Assembly: GCA_030035585.1 (NCBI GenBank)
Contig: CM057473.1
Span: 6,560,501-6,624,500 of the forward strand
DNA: 64,000 nt
Origin: Dugong dugon
Lineage: Eukaryota; Chordata; Mammalia; Sirenia; Dugongidae
Reading direction: 5' to 3'
Part shown: piece after piece, positions 31,240 through 44,064 of the stretch
How positions within the stretch are numbered: the stretch's first letter is position 1
Layout of the letters: each line of letters begins with the position of its first letter
Translations under genes and position numbers: made by a program
Notes under the pieces: generated by a model
What the model was told of the DNA's origin: nothing
What the model saw: the letters and a program-made list of their open reading frames with translations, nothing else
Databases searched by the model: none

Positions 31240-32320
31240 AGCAGACTTACGGAAAAATGGCACTCTAGGCAAAAGCACCACACCGTCCCTCCACAGCAAA
31301 GATCCGAAAAACTAAGCTGAGCAGAGAAAACAACAATCCTGAAGCCCTAAAACATCAAATGAAGAGACAGAGAACTCAGCCAAGCACCAAATGGAGTGAG
31401 AAAACTGACTGCGAACAGAGAGCAAGGAGAGATTCATGCAGAGGTCCGGTATCAGCTAATGCAGTGCAGATCTGCCATCTTGGACTCCTATCAGAGACCA
31501 GCAAACAGGGGGTACGAGAAAGCAGCTTCATGGAGCTTCCAGCGGGAGACAAAACAACCATTTCTCGTCTCTGTATATCATCCTTCTCGTTCTGTTCCCT
31601 GAATACCTGGCGTTGTATACCTCTATGCCTTCTAGCCAGGCTGTACTGCAACACCTGAGAAAAACTTCCCCAGACCTCATAGCCGAACCAGTGGGATTTC
31701 TGGGAATTTTGCTGTTCTTTTCCCTTTCTGATTTTTATTTATTCATTCTTTTCTCTTCTTTTTTTCTTCCTCTTCCCCTTTTTGTTTTTCTCCATTTCAT
31801 AGGCTCTCATCTCTCCCCTCCAATGGCAAGCTCACCTAGCATTCTTTTTTGTTTGTATGTTTTTGGCTTCTATTCCTCTCTCCTCTCTCCCATATCCATC
31901 TTAGCTCCACACATAAATATCTCCCTGCTACATCCTGCCTACCTGCACCATGTGCTTAACATCACACCACCAAGCAGCACAGGCACGGCCTACTGGAACC
32001 TGCCCTGCACTGATTACCAACCCGCCCTGGTGGCTGTAGTAAGTGCCACAAACAATCCATCCCAATAACTCCTCTTCAGCTAGACCTGCCCTGCCGTACC
32101 ATATCTGAGTGACAGACCCTGCCAGTTGGAGAAAGAGGCAAAAAGTATTGTGCCCAAAGACGAAAAACAAAGAACACACAGCCTGCCTGCTCAGACAGAG
32201 CCAAATTAAACAAACAAAAAAAAAAGATGAAACAAACAAATCTACAGTCAATAAACAAGAAAAATAACTACTGAATGCCCCAAAGACAGCAGACAATAAC
32301 ATTTACAAAAACAGGACAGG
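31240..32320 (+). mobile_element. L1 5' UTR
   Basis: The sequence leading into L1 ORF1, about 1.1 kb, with a purine-rich first part and a pyrimidine-rich 31,700-31,900. Short frames here (31,359-32,302, both strands) are UTR artefacts. A retained 5' UTR is unusual among the L1 copies here, which are otherwise 5'-truncated. Confidence 0.7.
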
Positions 32321-33310
32321 ATGGTTCCAGTAGGCATCCAAAATAAAACACCAGATGGCTTTCCAGTGGAAGAAAAGGCACTAGAACTATCTGATAGGGA
32401 ATTCAGGTCTCTAATACTCAGAATTCTCCAAGAGCTAAAGCGAAAAGCAGACAAAAATGAGGAAAAAATAGAAAAATTCATGGAAAATACAGACAAAAAA
32501 TTGGAAGAATTCAGGAAAATAATCCAGGAACAAAATACCAAAACAAATTTACAACTAGAAATTATACAAAGACAACAATTAGAAATCCAAAAGATAAACA
32601 ACAAGATTTCAGAAATGGATGGTGTCATAAAAGGGCTGAGAAACAGATTTGAAATGGTGGAAGACAGGATCAGTGGAATTGAAGACAAACACTTGGATAC
32701 AACTCTGTTTCAGGAAAACTCAGACAAAAGAAGAAAGAAAAATGAAGAGACCCTGAGAGTTATGTGGGATACAATCAAAAGCAAAAATTTGCGAGTGATT
32801 GGAGTTCCAGAACAGGGGAGAAAAACAGAAAACACAGAGAGGATCATTGAAGAACTGCTGACAGAAAACTTTCCCAATATCATGAAAGATGAAAATCTGG
32901 CCATCCAAGAAGCTCAATGAACCCCGTAAAGGATAGACCCCAAAAGAAAATCACCAAGGCATATCATAATCACACTTGCCAAAACCAGAGACAAACAAAG
33001 AATCCTGAGAGCAGCTTGTGTAAAACAAGAAGTCACATACAGAGGAGAAACAATAAGACTAAGCTCAGATTATTCGGCAGAAATCATGCAGGCAAGAAGG
33101 CAATGGGATGACATATATAAAATCTTGAAAGAAAACAATTGCCAGCCAGGAAGAATATAACCTGCAAAACTCTCCTTCAAATATGATGTTGAAATTAGGT
33201 CATTTCCAGATAAACAGAAATTAAGGCAATATATAAAAACCAAACCAAACTTACAAGAATTATTAAAGGGAGTTCTTCGATCTGAGAACAAACAACTTCA
33301 GCTGACAGGG
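32321..33310 (+). pseudogene. L1 ORF1 protein gene, disrupted
   Basis: L1 ORF1p is an RNA-binding coiled-coil trimer. The first 199 codons (32,321-32,920) are open: a lysine/glutamate-rich coiled coil at about residues 40-125 (repeated EEKIEKFMEN, KKLEEFRKI) followed by the start of the RRM ('NLRVIGVPEQGRKTENTERI'). A TGA at 32,918-32,920 ends the frame after AIQEAQ. The C-terminal domain is recognisable further on in other frames, to about 33,310 (near 33,080-33,220: QARRQWDDI, ENNCQP, PAKLSFKY), so frameshifts and stops have inactivated it. Length without the breaks would be typical of L1 ORF1. Confidence 0.85.
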
Positions 33311-33747
33311 AGAATCTAGGACACAGGATCGTACAAGCCAGGTACCAATCTAGGAAATGAACTCTCAAGGACTATCCAAAACCGAAAGAAATACAACAGG
33401 GAATCAGAGCAGTTAATCAGTAAATGACAACAACATCAAAACAATAAAAGAGGGAATAAACGGCATAGGTATAGAACCTTCTAATGGAGAGGAAGGCAAG
33501 GTGATACCAAGTAATAATAGACTTCTTCAAACTTGGAAAGATGAGGGTAAAATTCATGGTAACCACAAAGAAAGTTAACAAACATACTCATAAAAATAAA
33601 GAGGAAAAACTTAAAGTCACAGCAAAAACAAAACCTACAAAAACAAAAGAAATGAAAAACAAAAAATCCACAAACAAAAAGTAACTCAGCACAGGAGAGT
33701 AAGAAGAACAAAGAAAACTTCAGCACCACAAAAAAAAGCACTACAAA

Positions 33748-35335
33748 ATGACAGCAACAAACTCACATCTATCAATAATTACACTGAATGTAAATGGACT
33801 CAATGTACCCATAAAAAGACAGAGAGTGAGATAATGGATAAGGAAATAGGATCCATCAATACGCTGTCTACAAGAGACACACCTTAGAAACAAAGATGTG
33901 AATTTATTAAAAGTCAAAGGTTGGAAAAAATATATCAAGCTAACAACTACCAAAAAAGAGCAGGAGTGGCAATACTAATCGCAGGTAAAATAGACTTTAA
34001 AACAAAATCCACCATAAAAGACAAAGAAGGTCACTATATAATGATTAAGGGGATGATCCACCATGAAGACATAACCATAATAAACATCTACGCACCCAAT
34101 GACAGGGCTCCAAAATACATAAAACAAACTCTAACAGCACTGAAAAGAGAAATTGACAGTTCCACAATAATAGTAGGAGACTTCAACACACCACTCTCAG
34201 TAAAGGACAGAACAACAAAGAAGAAACTCAGCAAAGATACAGAAGACCTAAAGGGCACAGTCAGCCAATTGGACCTCATAGACATATATAGAACACTCCA
34301 TCCAACAGCTGCAAAGTACACATTCTTTTCCAATGCACATGGAACATTCTCCAGAATAGACCACATCTTAGGCCACAGAGCAATCCTCAACAAGATCCAA
34401 AACGTTGAGATAATTCACAGTATCTTCTCCGACCACAATGCCATCAAGGTAGAAATTAACAACAGAAAGAGCAAGAGAAAAAAATCAATTACATGGGAAC
34501 TGAATAATACCCTGCTTATACATCACTGGGTAATAGATGAAATCAGAGATGGAATCAAGAAATTCCTAGAATCAAATGAAAATGAAAACACATCATACCA
34601 AAACCTTTGGGACACAGCAAAGGCAGTCCTCAAGGACAATTTATAGCAATAGATGCACATATCAAAAAAGAAGAAAGGGACAAAATCAAAACATTAACTA
34701 CAGAACTCAAACAAATAGAAAGAGAACAGCAAAAAAAGCCCACAGCCACTGGAAGAAAGGAAATAGTAAAGATCAGAGCAGAAATAAATGAAATAGAGAA
34801 CAGAAAAACAATAGGAAGAATCAACAAAACCAAAAGTTGGTTCTTTGAAAGAATCAACAAAATTGACAAACCACTGGCCAGACTGACAAAAGAAAAACAG
34901 GAGAGGACACAAATAACCCAAATAAGAAATGAAATGGGGGACATTACAACAGACCCAACTGAAATAAAAAGGATTATAACAGATATTATGAAAAACCGTA
35001 CTCCAACAAATTTGAAAACCTAGAGGAAATGGATAAATTTCTAGAAGCACACTACCTACCCAAACTACAACAAAGTGATATTGAAAATCTGAACAGACCC
35101 ATAACAAGAGAAGAGATAGAAAAAGTAATAAAAAAAACTCCCAACCAAAAAAAGCCCTGGCCCAGATGGCTTCACTGGAGAATTCTACAAAACATTTACA
35201 GAAGCTTGTACCAGTACTACTCAAGCTATTTCAGAGCATAGAAAAGGAAGCAACACTTCCAAATTTATTCTATGAAGCCAGCATAACGTTGATACCAAAA
35301 CCAGGCAAAGATGTCACAAAAAAATGTAGATAACA
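33748..35335 (+). pseudogene. L1 ORF2, endonuclease part, 3'-truncated and disrupted
   Basis: ORF2 makes the endonuclease/reverse transcriptase of L1. From ATG 33,748 it reads MTATNSHLSIITLNVNGLN; in-frame stops follow at 33,832 and 33,847. The frame 33,921-34,646 (241 residues) carries the rest of the APE-like endonuclease: IINIYAPND, IIVGDFNTPLS, SRIDHILGH and SDHNAIK, including the conserved GDFN and SDH motifs. Later frames to 35,240 hold the linker (INKTKSWFFERINKIDKPLA) and the beginning of the RT region ([22 protein letters not shown]). The copy stops near 35,335, before the FADD box of the palm. Loss of the 3' half while the 5' UTR is kept is the opposite of normal L1 truncation. Confidence 0.88.
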
Positions 35336-35570
35336 CAATATTTGTTAGCTGAACATCTTTTATATGTACAATTCAGTGACACTGATTGTATCAATTGTGC
35401 AAACATAAATGTTGTGCAACCATCACCAATATCTGTTGCCAAATTTTCCCTTATCATAAATATAAACTCCATGTTTCCTAAACAATGATTCCCCTTTTAC
35501 CTCTCCCTCTTGCCACTGGTAATCACTAATAAACTTTAGTCTCTATAAAAAAATAATAATAATAATAAGC
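35336..35570 (-). mobile_element. Old L1 3' UTR fragment, antisense
   Basis: In reverse it reads 'ttggtgatggttgcacaaca', 'gtcactgaattgtacatata', the usual old-L1 3' UTR. It directly adjoins the truncated sense L1 and ends in an (aat)n run. Confidence 0.65.
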
Positions 35571-36690
35571 CTATTAAAAACAAAGCAAAACAAAAACATC
35601 AACCCATATCAAGATTTCTTCTGCTGTTACTGTTCCTACCTTCTCTGCAGTATGTAAGGATCTGCAACGAATTACAACAAAGGAAATAGAAGGAAAAACT
35701 ATTGTGAATTCTGTACCATATGCTACATAGAGAATTTTCTAAGAGTATCACTGAAGCAAAGATAACAGCATTTAATGTTGGAAAAATCATTAAAGAAATA
35801 AACTTTACACAAGAATCATTATTGATAAAATGTGATGGCTATATGAATTTTTCAAGAGTTCTGTAATGAGCTTATAGAAAATCAGACATTCCCTGTTTCT
35901 CTCCCTTAGAATCTAGGTTGTCAACTATTAAGTGCTTTTTGTTTAAGTATAATTTAACTTTGAATATTGATTCAAGTATTGTAGCATACTCTATCAGGGC
36001 ATTAAGTACTGATGTCTTTGAATGAATACTCATAGCAAACTGTTTGCAAGGATTCCTTTTAACAAAATTGTTTAAATACGCCTTTTAAAAAATCAGTACT
36101 GAATTCCCAGAGCCAATAAAGTTCTTCATAATTCAAACCTGCAAGGGAATGGTAAAAATCAAGTGTTTCCCCATCCCCAGTATAATGGCTTAATTACAAG
36201 TTCTAAGTTTTTTTATTTTATTTTTTTAATTTTTAAACTTTTAAAATGTTAGTTTACATACTTTGGCAGTCCATAAACACAGACTGCATTCTGATGACCT
36301 GACTATGTTTATATTACATAAGAAGCTATCATATTTCATCATCTAAAAATGGATTAATCAGATAGAATCACCTTTCAAATCTAAAAGCAATATTTGCCCT
36401 GTGGATTCTGGGCAGTGTATGTTCGTTTTGTTCTCAGGATATGTTTGAACCCTAAGGCTATTTCTACACATGTCCACTAAATCGGCAAGAACCTTTATAA
36501 ATGATTGCGAATCATCTAACCTTTCAACAGGAGGCAATGGATAAGAATAGTATAGAAAAGAATGCATCAGAGAATGATGGATCCAAAAAATATGATATTT
36601 ATAAGGAAATTTATGTATTAGGCTAGAAGATACTCAGAAAATAATATCGAGCAAAGGGAATAGAGTACGATTTAACACACCTTGGACTGG
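35571..36690. other. AT-rich unassigned intronic DNA before the minisatellite
   Basis: About 1.1 kb without recognised repeats or genes. The tandem array begins abruptly after 'cttggactgg'. Confidence 0.5.
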
Positions 36691-38440
36691 GAATGTATAT
36701 AGAGATGAGAAAGAGAATGTATATAGAGATGAGAAAGAGAATGTATACAGAGATGAGAAAGAGAATGTATACAGAGATGAGAAAGAGAATGTATACAGAG
36801 ATGAGAAAGAGAATGTATATAGAGAGGAGAAAGAGAATGTCTATAGAGAGGAGAAAGAGAATGTCTATAGAGAGGAGAAAGAGAATGTCTATAGAGAGGA
36901 GAAAGAGAATGTCTATAGAGATGAGAAAGAGAATGTCTATAGAGATGAGAAAGAGAATGTATATAGAGATGAGAAAGAGAATGTATATAGAGAGGAGAAA
37001 GAGAATGTCTATAGAGAGGAGAAAGAGAATGTATACAGAGATGAGAAAGAGAATGTCTATGGAGATGAGAAAGAGAATGTTTATAGAGACGAGAAAGAGA
37101 ATGTATATAGAGATGAGAAAGAGAATGTCTATAGAGATGAGAAAGAGAATGTCTATAGAGATGAGAAAGAGAATGTCTATAGAGATGAGAAAGAGAATGT
37201 CTATAGAGATGAGAAAGAGAATGTCTATAGAGAGGAGAAAGAGAATGTATACAGAGATGAGAAAGAGAATGTCTATAGAGAGGAGAAAGAGAATGTCTAT
37301 AGAGACGAGAAAGAATGTATATAGAGATGAGAAAGAGAATGTCTATAGAGACGAGAAAGAGAATGTCTATAGAGAGGAGAAAGAGAATGTCTATAGAGAG
37401 GAGAAAGAGAATGTCTATAGAGAGGAGAAAGAGAATGTCTATAGAGAGGAGAAAGAGAATGTCTATAGAGAGGAGAAAGAGAATGTCTATAGAGAGGAGA
37501 AAGAGAATGTCTATAGAGAGGAGAAAGAGAATGTCTATAGAGAGGAGAAAGAGAATGTCTATAGAGACGAGAAAGAGAATGTCTATAGAGAGGAGAAAGA
37601 GAATGTCTATAGAGACGAGAAAGAGAATGTCTATAGAGAGGAGAAAGAGAATGTCTATAGAGACGAGAAAGAGAATGTCTATAGAGAGGAGAAAGAGAAT
37701 GTCTATAGAGACGAGAAAGAGAATGTCTATAGAGAGGAGAAAGAGAATGTATATAGAGACGAGAAAGAGAATGTCTATAGAGACGAGAAAGAGAATGTCT
37801 ATAGAGAGGAGAAAGAGAATGTCTATAGAGATGAGAAAGAGAATGTCTATAGAGAGGAGAAAGAGAATGTCTATAGAGAGGAGAAAGAGAATGTCTATAG
37901 AGACGAGAAAGAGAATGTCTATAGAGAGGAGAAAGAGAATGTCTATAGAGAGGAGAAAGAGAATGTCTATAGAGAGGAGAAAGAGAATGTCTATAGAGAG
38001 GAGAAAGAGAATGTCTATAGAGAGGAGAAAGAGAATGTCTATAGAGACGAGAAAGAGAATGTCTATAGAGAGGAGAAAGAGAATGTCTATAGAGACGAGA
38101 AAGAGAATGTCTATAGAGAGGAGAAAGAGAATGTCTATAGAGACGAGAAAGAGAATGTCTATAGAGAGGAGAAAGAGAATGTCTATAGAGACGAGAAAGA
38201 GAATGTCTATAGAGAGGAGAAAGAGAATGTCTATAGAGACGAGAAAGAGAATGTCTATAGAGAGGAGAAAGAGAATGTCTATAGAGAGGAGAAAGAGAAT
38301 GTCTATAGAGAGGAGAAAGAGAATGTATACAGAGATGAGAAAGAGAATGTATATAGAGAGGAGAAAGAGAATGTCTATAGAGATGAGAAAGAGAATGTCT
38401 ATAGAGATGAGAAAGAGAATGTCTATAGAGATGAGAAAGA

Positions 38441-41408
38441 ATGTATATAGAGATGAGAAAGAGAATGTCTATAGAGATGAGAAAGAGAATGTCTATAGAG
38501 AGGAGAAAGAGAATGTCTATAGAGATGAGAAAGAGAATGTCTATAGAGATGAGAAAGAGAATGTCTATAGAGAGGAGAAAGAGAATGTATACAGAGATGA
38601 GAAAGAGAATGTCTATAGAGAGGAGAAAGAGAATGTCTATAGAGATGAGAAAGAATGTATATAGAGATGAGAAAGAGAATGTCTATAGAGACGAGAAAGA
38701 GAATGTCTATAGAGAGGAGAAAGAGAATGTCTATAGAGAGGAGAAAGAGAATGTCTATAGAGAGGAGAAAGAGAATGTCTATAGAGACGAGAAAGAGAAT
38801 GTCTATAGAGAGGAGAAAGAGAATGTCTATAGAGACGAGAAAGAGAATGTCTATAGAGAGGAGAAAGAGAATGTCTATAGAGACGAGAAAGAGAATGTCT
38901 ATAGAGAGGAGAAAGAGAATGTCTATAGAGACGAGAAAGAGAATGTCTATAGAGAGGAGAAAGAGAATGTCTATAGAGACGAGAAAGAGAATGTCTATAG
39001 AGAGGAGAAAGAGAATGTCTATAGAGACGAGAAAGAGAATGTCTATAGAGAGGAGAAAGAGAATGTATATAGAGAGGAGAAAGAGAATGTCTATAGAGAT
39101 GAGAAAGAGAATGTCTATAGAGAGGAGAAAGAGAATGTCTATAGAGACGAGAAAGAGAATGTCTATAGAGACGAGAAAGAGAATGTCTATAGAGAGGAGA
39201 AAGAGAATGTCTATAGAGAGGAGAAAGAGAATGTCTATAGAGAGGAGAAAGAGAATGTCTATAGAGAGGAGAAAGAGAATGTCTATAGAGAGGAGAAAGA
39301 GAATGTCTATAGAGAGGAGAAAGAGAATGTCTATAGAGAGGAGAAAGAGAATGTCTATAGAGACGAGAAAGAGAATGTCTATAGAGAGGAGAAAGAGAAT
39401 GTCTATAGAGAGGAGAAAGAGAATGTCTATAGAGAGGAGAAAGAGAATGTCTATAGAGACGAGAAAGAGAATGTCTATAGAGAGGAGAAAGAGAATGTCT
39501 ATAGAGAGGAGAAAGAGAATGTCTATAGAGAGGAGAAAGAGAATGTATACAGAGATGAGAAAGAGAATGTATATAGAGAGGAGAAAGAGAATGTCTATAG
39601 AGATGAGAAAGAGAATGTCTATAGAGATGAGAAAGAGAATGTCTATAGAGATGAGAAAGAATGTATATAGAGATGAGAAAGAGAATGTATATAGAGATGA
39701 GAAAGAGAATATATATAGAGAGGAGAAAGAGAATGTCTATAGAGAGGAGAAAGAGAATGTATACAGAGATGAGAAAGAGAATGTCTATAGAGAGGAGAAA
39801 GAGAATGTCTATAGAGATGAGAAAGAATGTATATAGAGATGAGAAAGAGAATGTCTATAGAGACGAGAAAGAGAATGTCTATAGAGAGGAGAAAGAGAAT
39901 GTCTATAGAGAGGAGAAAGAGAATGTCTATAGAGAGGAGAAAGAGAATGTCTATAGAGAGGAGAAAGAGAATGTCTATAGAGAGGAGAAAGAGAATGTCT
40001 ATAGAGAGGAGAAAGAGAATGTCTATAGAGACGAGAAAGAGAATGTCTATAGAGAGGAGAAAGAGAATGTCTATAGAGACGAGAAAGAGAATGTCTATAG
40101 AGAGGAGAAAGAGAATGTCTATAGAGACGAGAAAGAGAATGTCTATAGAGAGGAGAAAGAGAATGTCTATAGAGACGAGAAAGAGAATGTCTATAGAGAG
40201 GAGAAAGAGAATGTATATAGAGATGAGAAAGAGAATGTCTATAGAGACGAGAAAGAGAATGTCTATAGAGAGGAGAAAGAGAATGTCTATAGAGATGAGA
40301 AAGAGAATGTCTATAGAGAGGAGAAAGAGAATGTCTATAGAGACGAGAAAGAGAATGTCTATAGAGACGAGAAAGAGAATGTCTATAGAGAGGAGAAAGA
40401 GAATGTCTATAGAGAGGAGAAAGAGAATGTCTATAGAGAGGAGAAAGAGAATGTCTATAGAGAGGAGAAAGAGAATGTCTATAGAGAGGAGAAAGAGAAT
40501 GTCTATAGAGAGGAGAAAGAGAATGTCTATAGAGAGGAGAAAGAGAATGTCTATAGAGAGGAGAAAGAGAATGTCTATAGAGAGGAGAAAGAGAATGTCT
40601 ATAGAGAGGAGAAAGAGAATGTCTATAGAGACGAGAAAGAGAATGTCTATAGAGAGGAGAAAGAGAATGTATATAGCGATGAGAAAGAGAATGTCTATAG
40701 AGAGGAGAAAGAGAATGTCTATAGAGACGAGAAAGAGAATGTCTATAGAGAGGAGAAAGAGAATGTCTATAGAGAGGAGAAAGAGAATGTCTATAGAGAG
40801 GAGAAAGAGAATGTCTATAGAGATGAGAAAGAGAATGTCTATAGAGATGAGAAAGAGAATGTCTATAGAGATGAGAAAGAGAATGTCTATAGAGAGGAGA
40901 AAGAGAATGTATACAGAGATGAGAAAGAGAATGTATATAGAGAGGAGAAAGAGAATGTCTATAGAGACGAGAAAGAGAATGTCTATAGAGAGGAGAAAGA
41001 GAATGTCTATAGAGAGGAGAAAGAGAATGTCTATAGAGACGAGAAAGAGAATGTCTATAGAGAGGAGAAAGAGAATGTCTATAGAGAGGAGAAAGAGAAT
41101 GTCTATAGAGAGGAGAAAGAGAATGTCTATAGAGACGAGAAAGAGAATGTCTATAGAGAGGAGAAAGAGAATGTCTATAGAGAGGAGAAAGAGAATGTCT
41201 ATAGAGACGAGAAAGAGAATGTCTATAGAGAGGAGAAAGAGAATGTCTATAGAGAGGAGAAAGAGAATGTCTATAGAGAGGAGAAAGAGAATGTATACAG
41301 AGATGAGAAAGAGAATGTATATAGAGAGGAGAAAGAGAATGTCTATAGAGATGAGAAAGAGAATGTCTATAGAGATGAGAAAGAGAATGTCTATAGAGAT
41401 GAGAAAGA
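38441..41408 (+). repeat. Higher-order repeat copy 1 of the minisatellite (2,968 bp)
   Basis: Built as a 214-bp linker, a 1,006-bp block, a 166-bp linker and a 1,582-bp block, each closed by a 22-bp unit. Contains a diagnostic AGCGAT unit at about 40,675 and a GAATATATATAG unit near 39,706. Confidence 0.85.
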
Positions 41409-44064
41409 ATGTATATAGAGATGAGAAAGAGAATGTCTATAGAGATGAGAAAGAGAATGTCTATAGAGAGGAGAAAGAGAATGTCTATAGAGATGAGAAA
41501 GAGAATGTCTATAGAGATGAGAAAGAGAATGTCTATAGAGAGGAGAAAGAGAATGTATACAGAGATGAGAAAGAGAATGTCTATAGAGAGGAGAAAGAGA
41601 ATGTCTATAGAGATGAGAAAGAATGTATATAGAGATGAGAAAGAGAATGTCTATAGAGACGAGAAAGAGAATGTCTATAGAGAGGAGAAAGAGAATGTCT
41701 ATAGAGAGGAGAAAGAGAATGTCTATAGAGAGGAGAAAGAGAATGTCTATAGAGACGAGAAAGAGAATGTCTATAGAGAGGAGAAAGAGAATGTCTATAG
41801 AGACGAGAAAGAGAATGTCTATAGAGAGGAGAAAGAGAATGTCTATAGAGACGAGAAAGAGAATGTCTATAGAGAGGAGAAAGAGAATGTCTATAGAGAC
41901 GAGAAAGAGAATGTCTATAGAGAGGAGAAAGAGAATGTCTATAGAGACGAGAAAGAGAATGTCTATAGAGAGGAGAAAGAGAATGTCTATAGAGACGAGA
42001 AAGAGAATGTCTATAGAGAGGAGAAAGAGAATGTATATAGAGAGGAGAAAGAGAATGTCTATAGAGATGAGAAAGAGAATGTCTATAGAGAGGAGAAAGA
42101 GAATGTCTATAGAGACGAGAAAGAGAATGTCTATAGAGACGAGAAAGAGAATGTCTATAGAGAGGAGAAAGAGAATGTCTATAGAGAGGAGAAAGAGAAT
42201 GTCTATAGAGAGGAGAAAGAGAATTTCTATAGAGAGGAGAAAGAGAATGTCTATAGAGAGGAGAAAGAGAATGTCTATAGAGAGGAGAAAGAGAATGTCT
42301 ATAGAGAGGAGAAAGAGAATGTCTATAGAGACGAGAAAGAGAATGTCTATAGAGAGGAGAAAGAGAATGTCTATAGAGACGAGAAAGAGAATGTCTATAG
42401 AGAGGAGAAAGAGAATGTCTATAGAGACGAGAAAGAGAATGTCTATAGAGAGGAGAAAGAGAATGTCTATAGAGACGAGAAAGAGAATGTCTATAGAGAG
42501 GAGAAAGAGAATGTCTATAGAGAGGAGAAAGAGAATGTCTATAGAGAGGAGAAAGAGAATGTATACAGAGATGAGAAAGAGAATGTATATAGAGAGGAGA
42601 AAGAGAATGTCTATAGAGATGAGAAAGAGAATGTCTATAGAGATGAGAAAGAGAATGTCTATAGAGATGAGAAAGAATGTATATAGAGATGAGAAAGAGA
42701 ATGTATATAGAGATGAGAAAGAGAATATATATAGAGAGGAGAAAGAGAATGTCTATAGAGAGGAGAAAGAGAATGTATACAGAGATGAGAAAGAGAATGT
42801 CTATAGAGAGGAGAAAGAGAATGTCTATAGAGATGAGAAAGAATGTATATAGAGATGAGAAAGAGAATGTCTATAGAGACGAGAAAGAGAATGTCTATAG
42901 AGAGGAGAAAGAGAATGTCTATAGAGAGGAGAAAGAGAATGTCTATAGAGAGGAGAAAGAGAATGTCTATAGAGAGGAGAAAGAGAATGTCTATAGAGAG
43001 GAGAAAGAGAATGTCTATAGAGACGAGAAAGAGAATGTCTATAGAGAGGAGAAAGAGAATGTCTATAGAGACGAGAAAGAGAATGTCTATAGAGAGGAGA
43101 AAGAGAATGTCTATAGAGACGAGAAAGAGAATGTCTATAGAGAGGAGAAAGAGAATGTCTATAGAGACGAGAAAGAGAATGTCTATAGAGAGGAGAAAGA
43201 GAATGTCTATAGAGACGAGAAAGAGAATGTCTATAGAGAGGAGAAAGAGAATGTATATAGAGATGAGAAAGAGAATGTCTATAGAGACGAGAAAGAGAAT
43301 GTCTATAGAGAGGAGAAAGAGAATGTCTATAGAGATGAGAAAGAGAATGTCTATAGAGAGGAGAAAGAGAATGTCTATAGAGACGAGAAAGAGAATGTCT
43401 ATAGAGACGAGAAAGAGAATGTCTATAGAGAGGAGAAAGAGAATGTCTATAGAGAGGAGAAAGAGAATGTCTATAGAGAGGAGAAAGAGAATGTCTATAG
43501 AGAGGAGAAAGAGAATGTCTATAGAGAGGAGAAAGAGAATGTCTATAGAGAGGAGAAAGAGAATGTCTATAGAGACGAGAAAGAGAATGTCTATAGAGAG
43601 GAGAAAGAGAATGTCTATAGAGACGAGAAAGAGAATGTCTATAGAGAGGAGAAAGAGAATGTCTATAGAGACGAGAAAGAGAATGTCTATAGAGAGGAGA
43701 AAGAGAATGTCTATAGCGACGAGAAAGAGAATGTCTATAGAGAGGAGAAAGAGAATGTCTATAGAGACGAGAAAGAGAATGTCTATAGAGAGGAGAAAGA
43801 GAATGTCTATAGAGAGGAGAAAGAGAATGTCTATAGAGAGGAGAAAGAGAATGTCTATAGAGATGAGAAAGAGAATGTCTATAGAGATGAGAAAGAGAAT
43901 GTCTATAGAGATGAGAAAGAGAATGTCTATAGAGAGGAGAAAGAGAATGTATACAGAGATGAGAAAGAGAATGTATATAGAGAGGAGAAAGAGAATGTCT
44001 ATAGAGATGAGAAAGAGAATGTCTATAGAGATGAGAAAGAGAATGTCTATAGAGATGAGAAAGA
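41409..44064 (+). repeat. Higher-order repeat copy 2 of the minisatellite (2,656 bp)
   Basis: Same order: 214-bp linker, 1,054-bp block, 166-bp linker, 1,222-bp block. It is 312 bp (13 units) shorter than copy 1 and shares its rare variants: AGCGAC near 43,715 and GAATATATATAG near 42,724. A private G-to-T (GAATTTCTAT) lies at 42,221-42,230. Confidence 0.85.
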
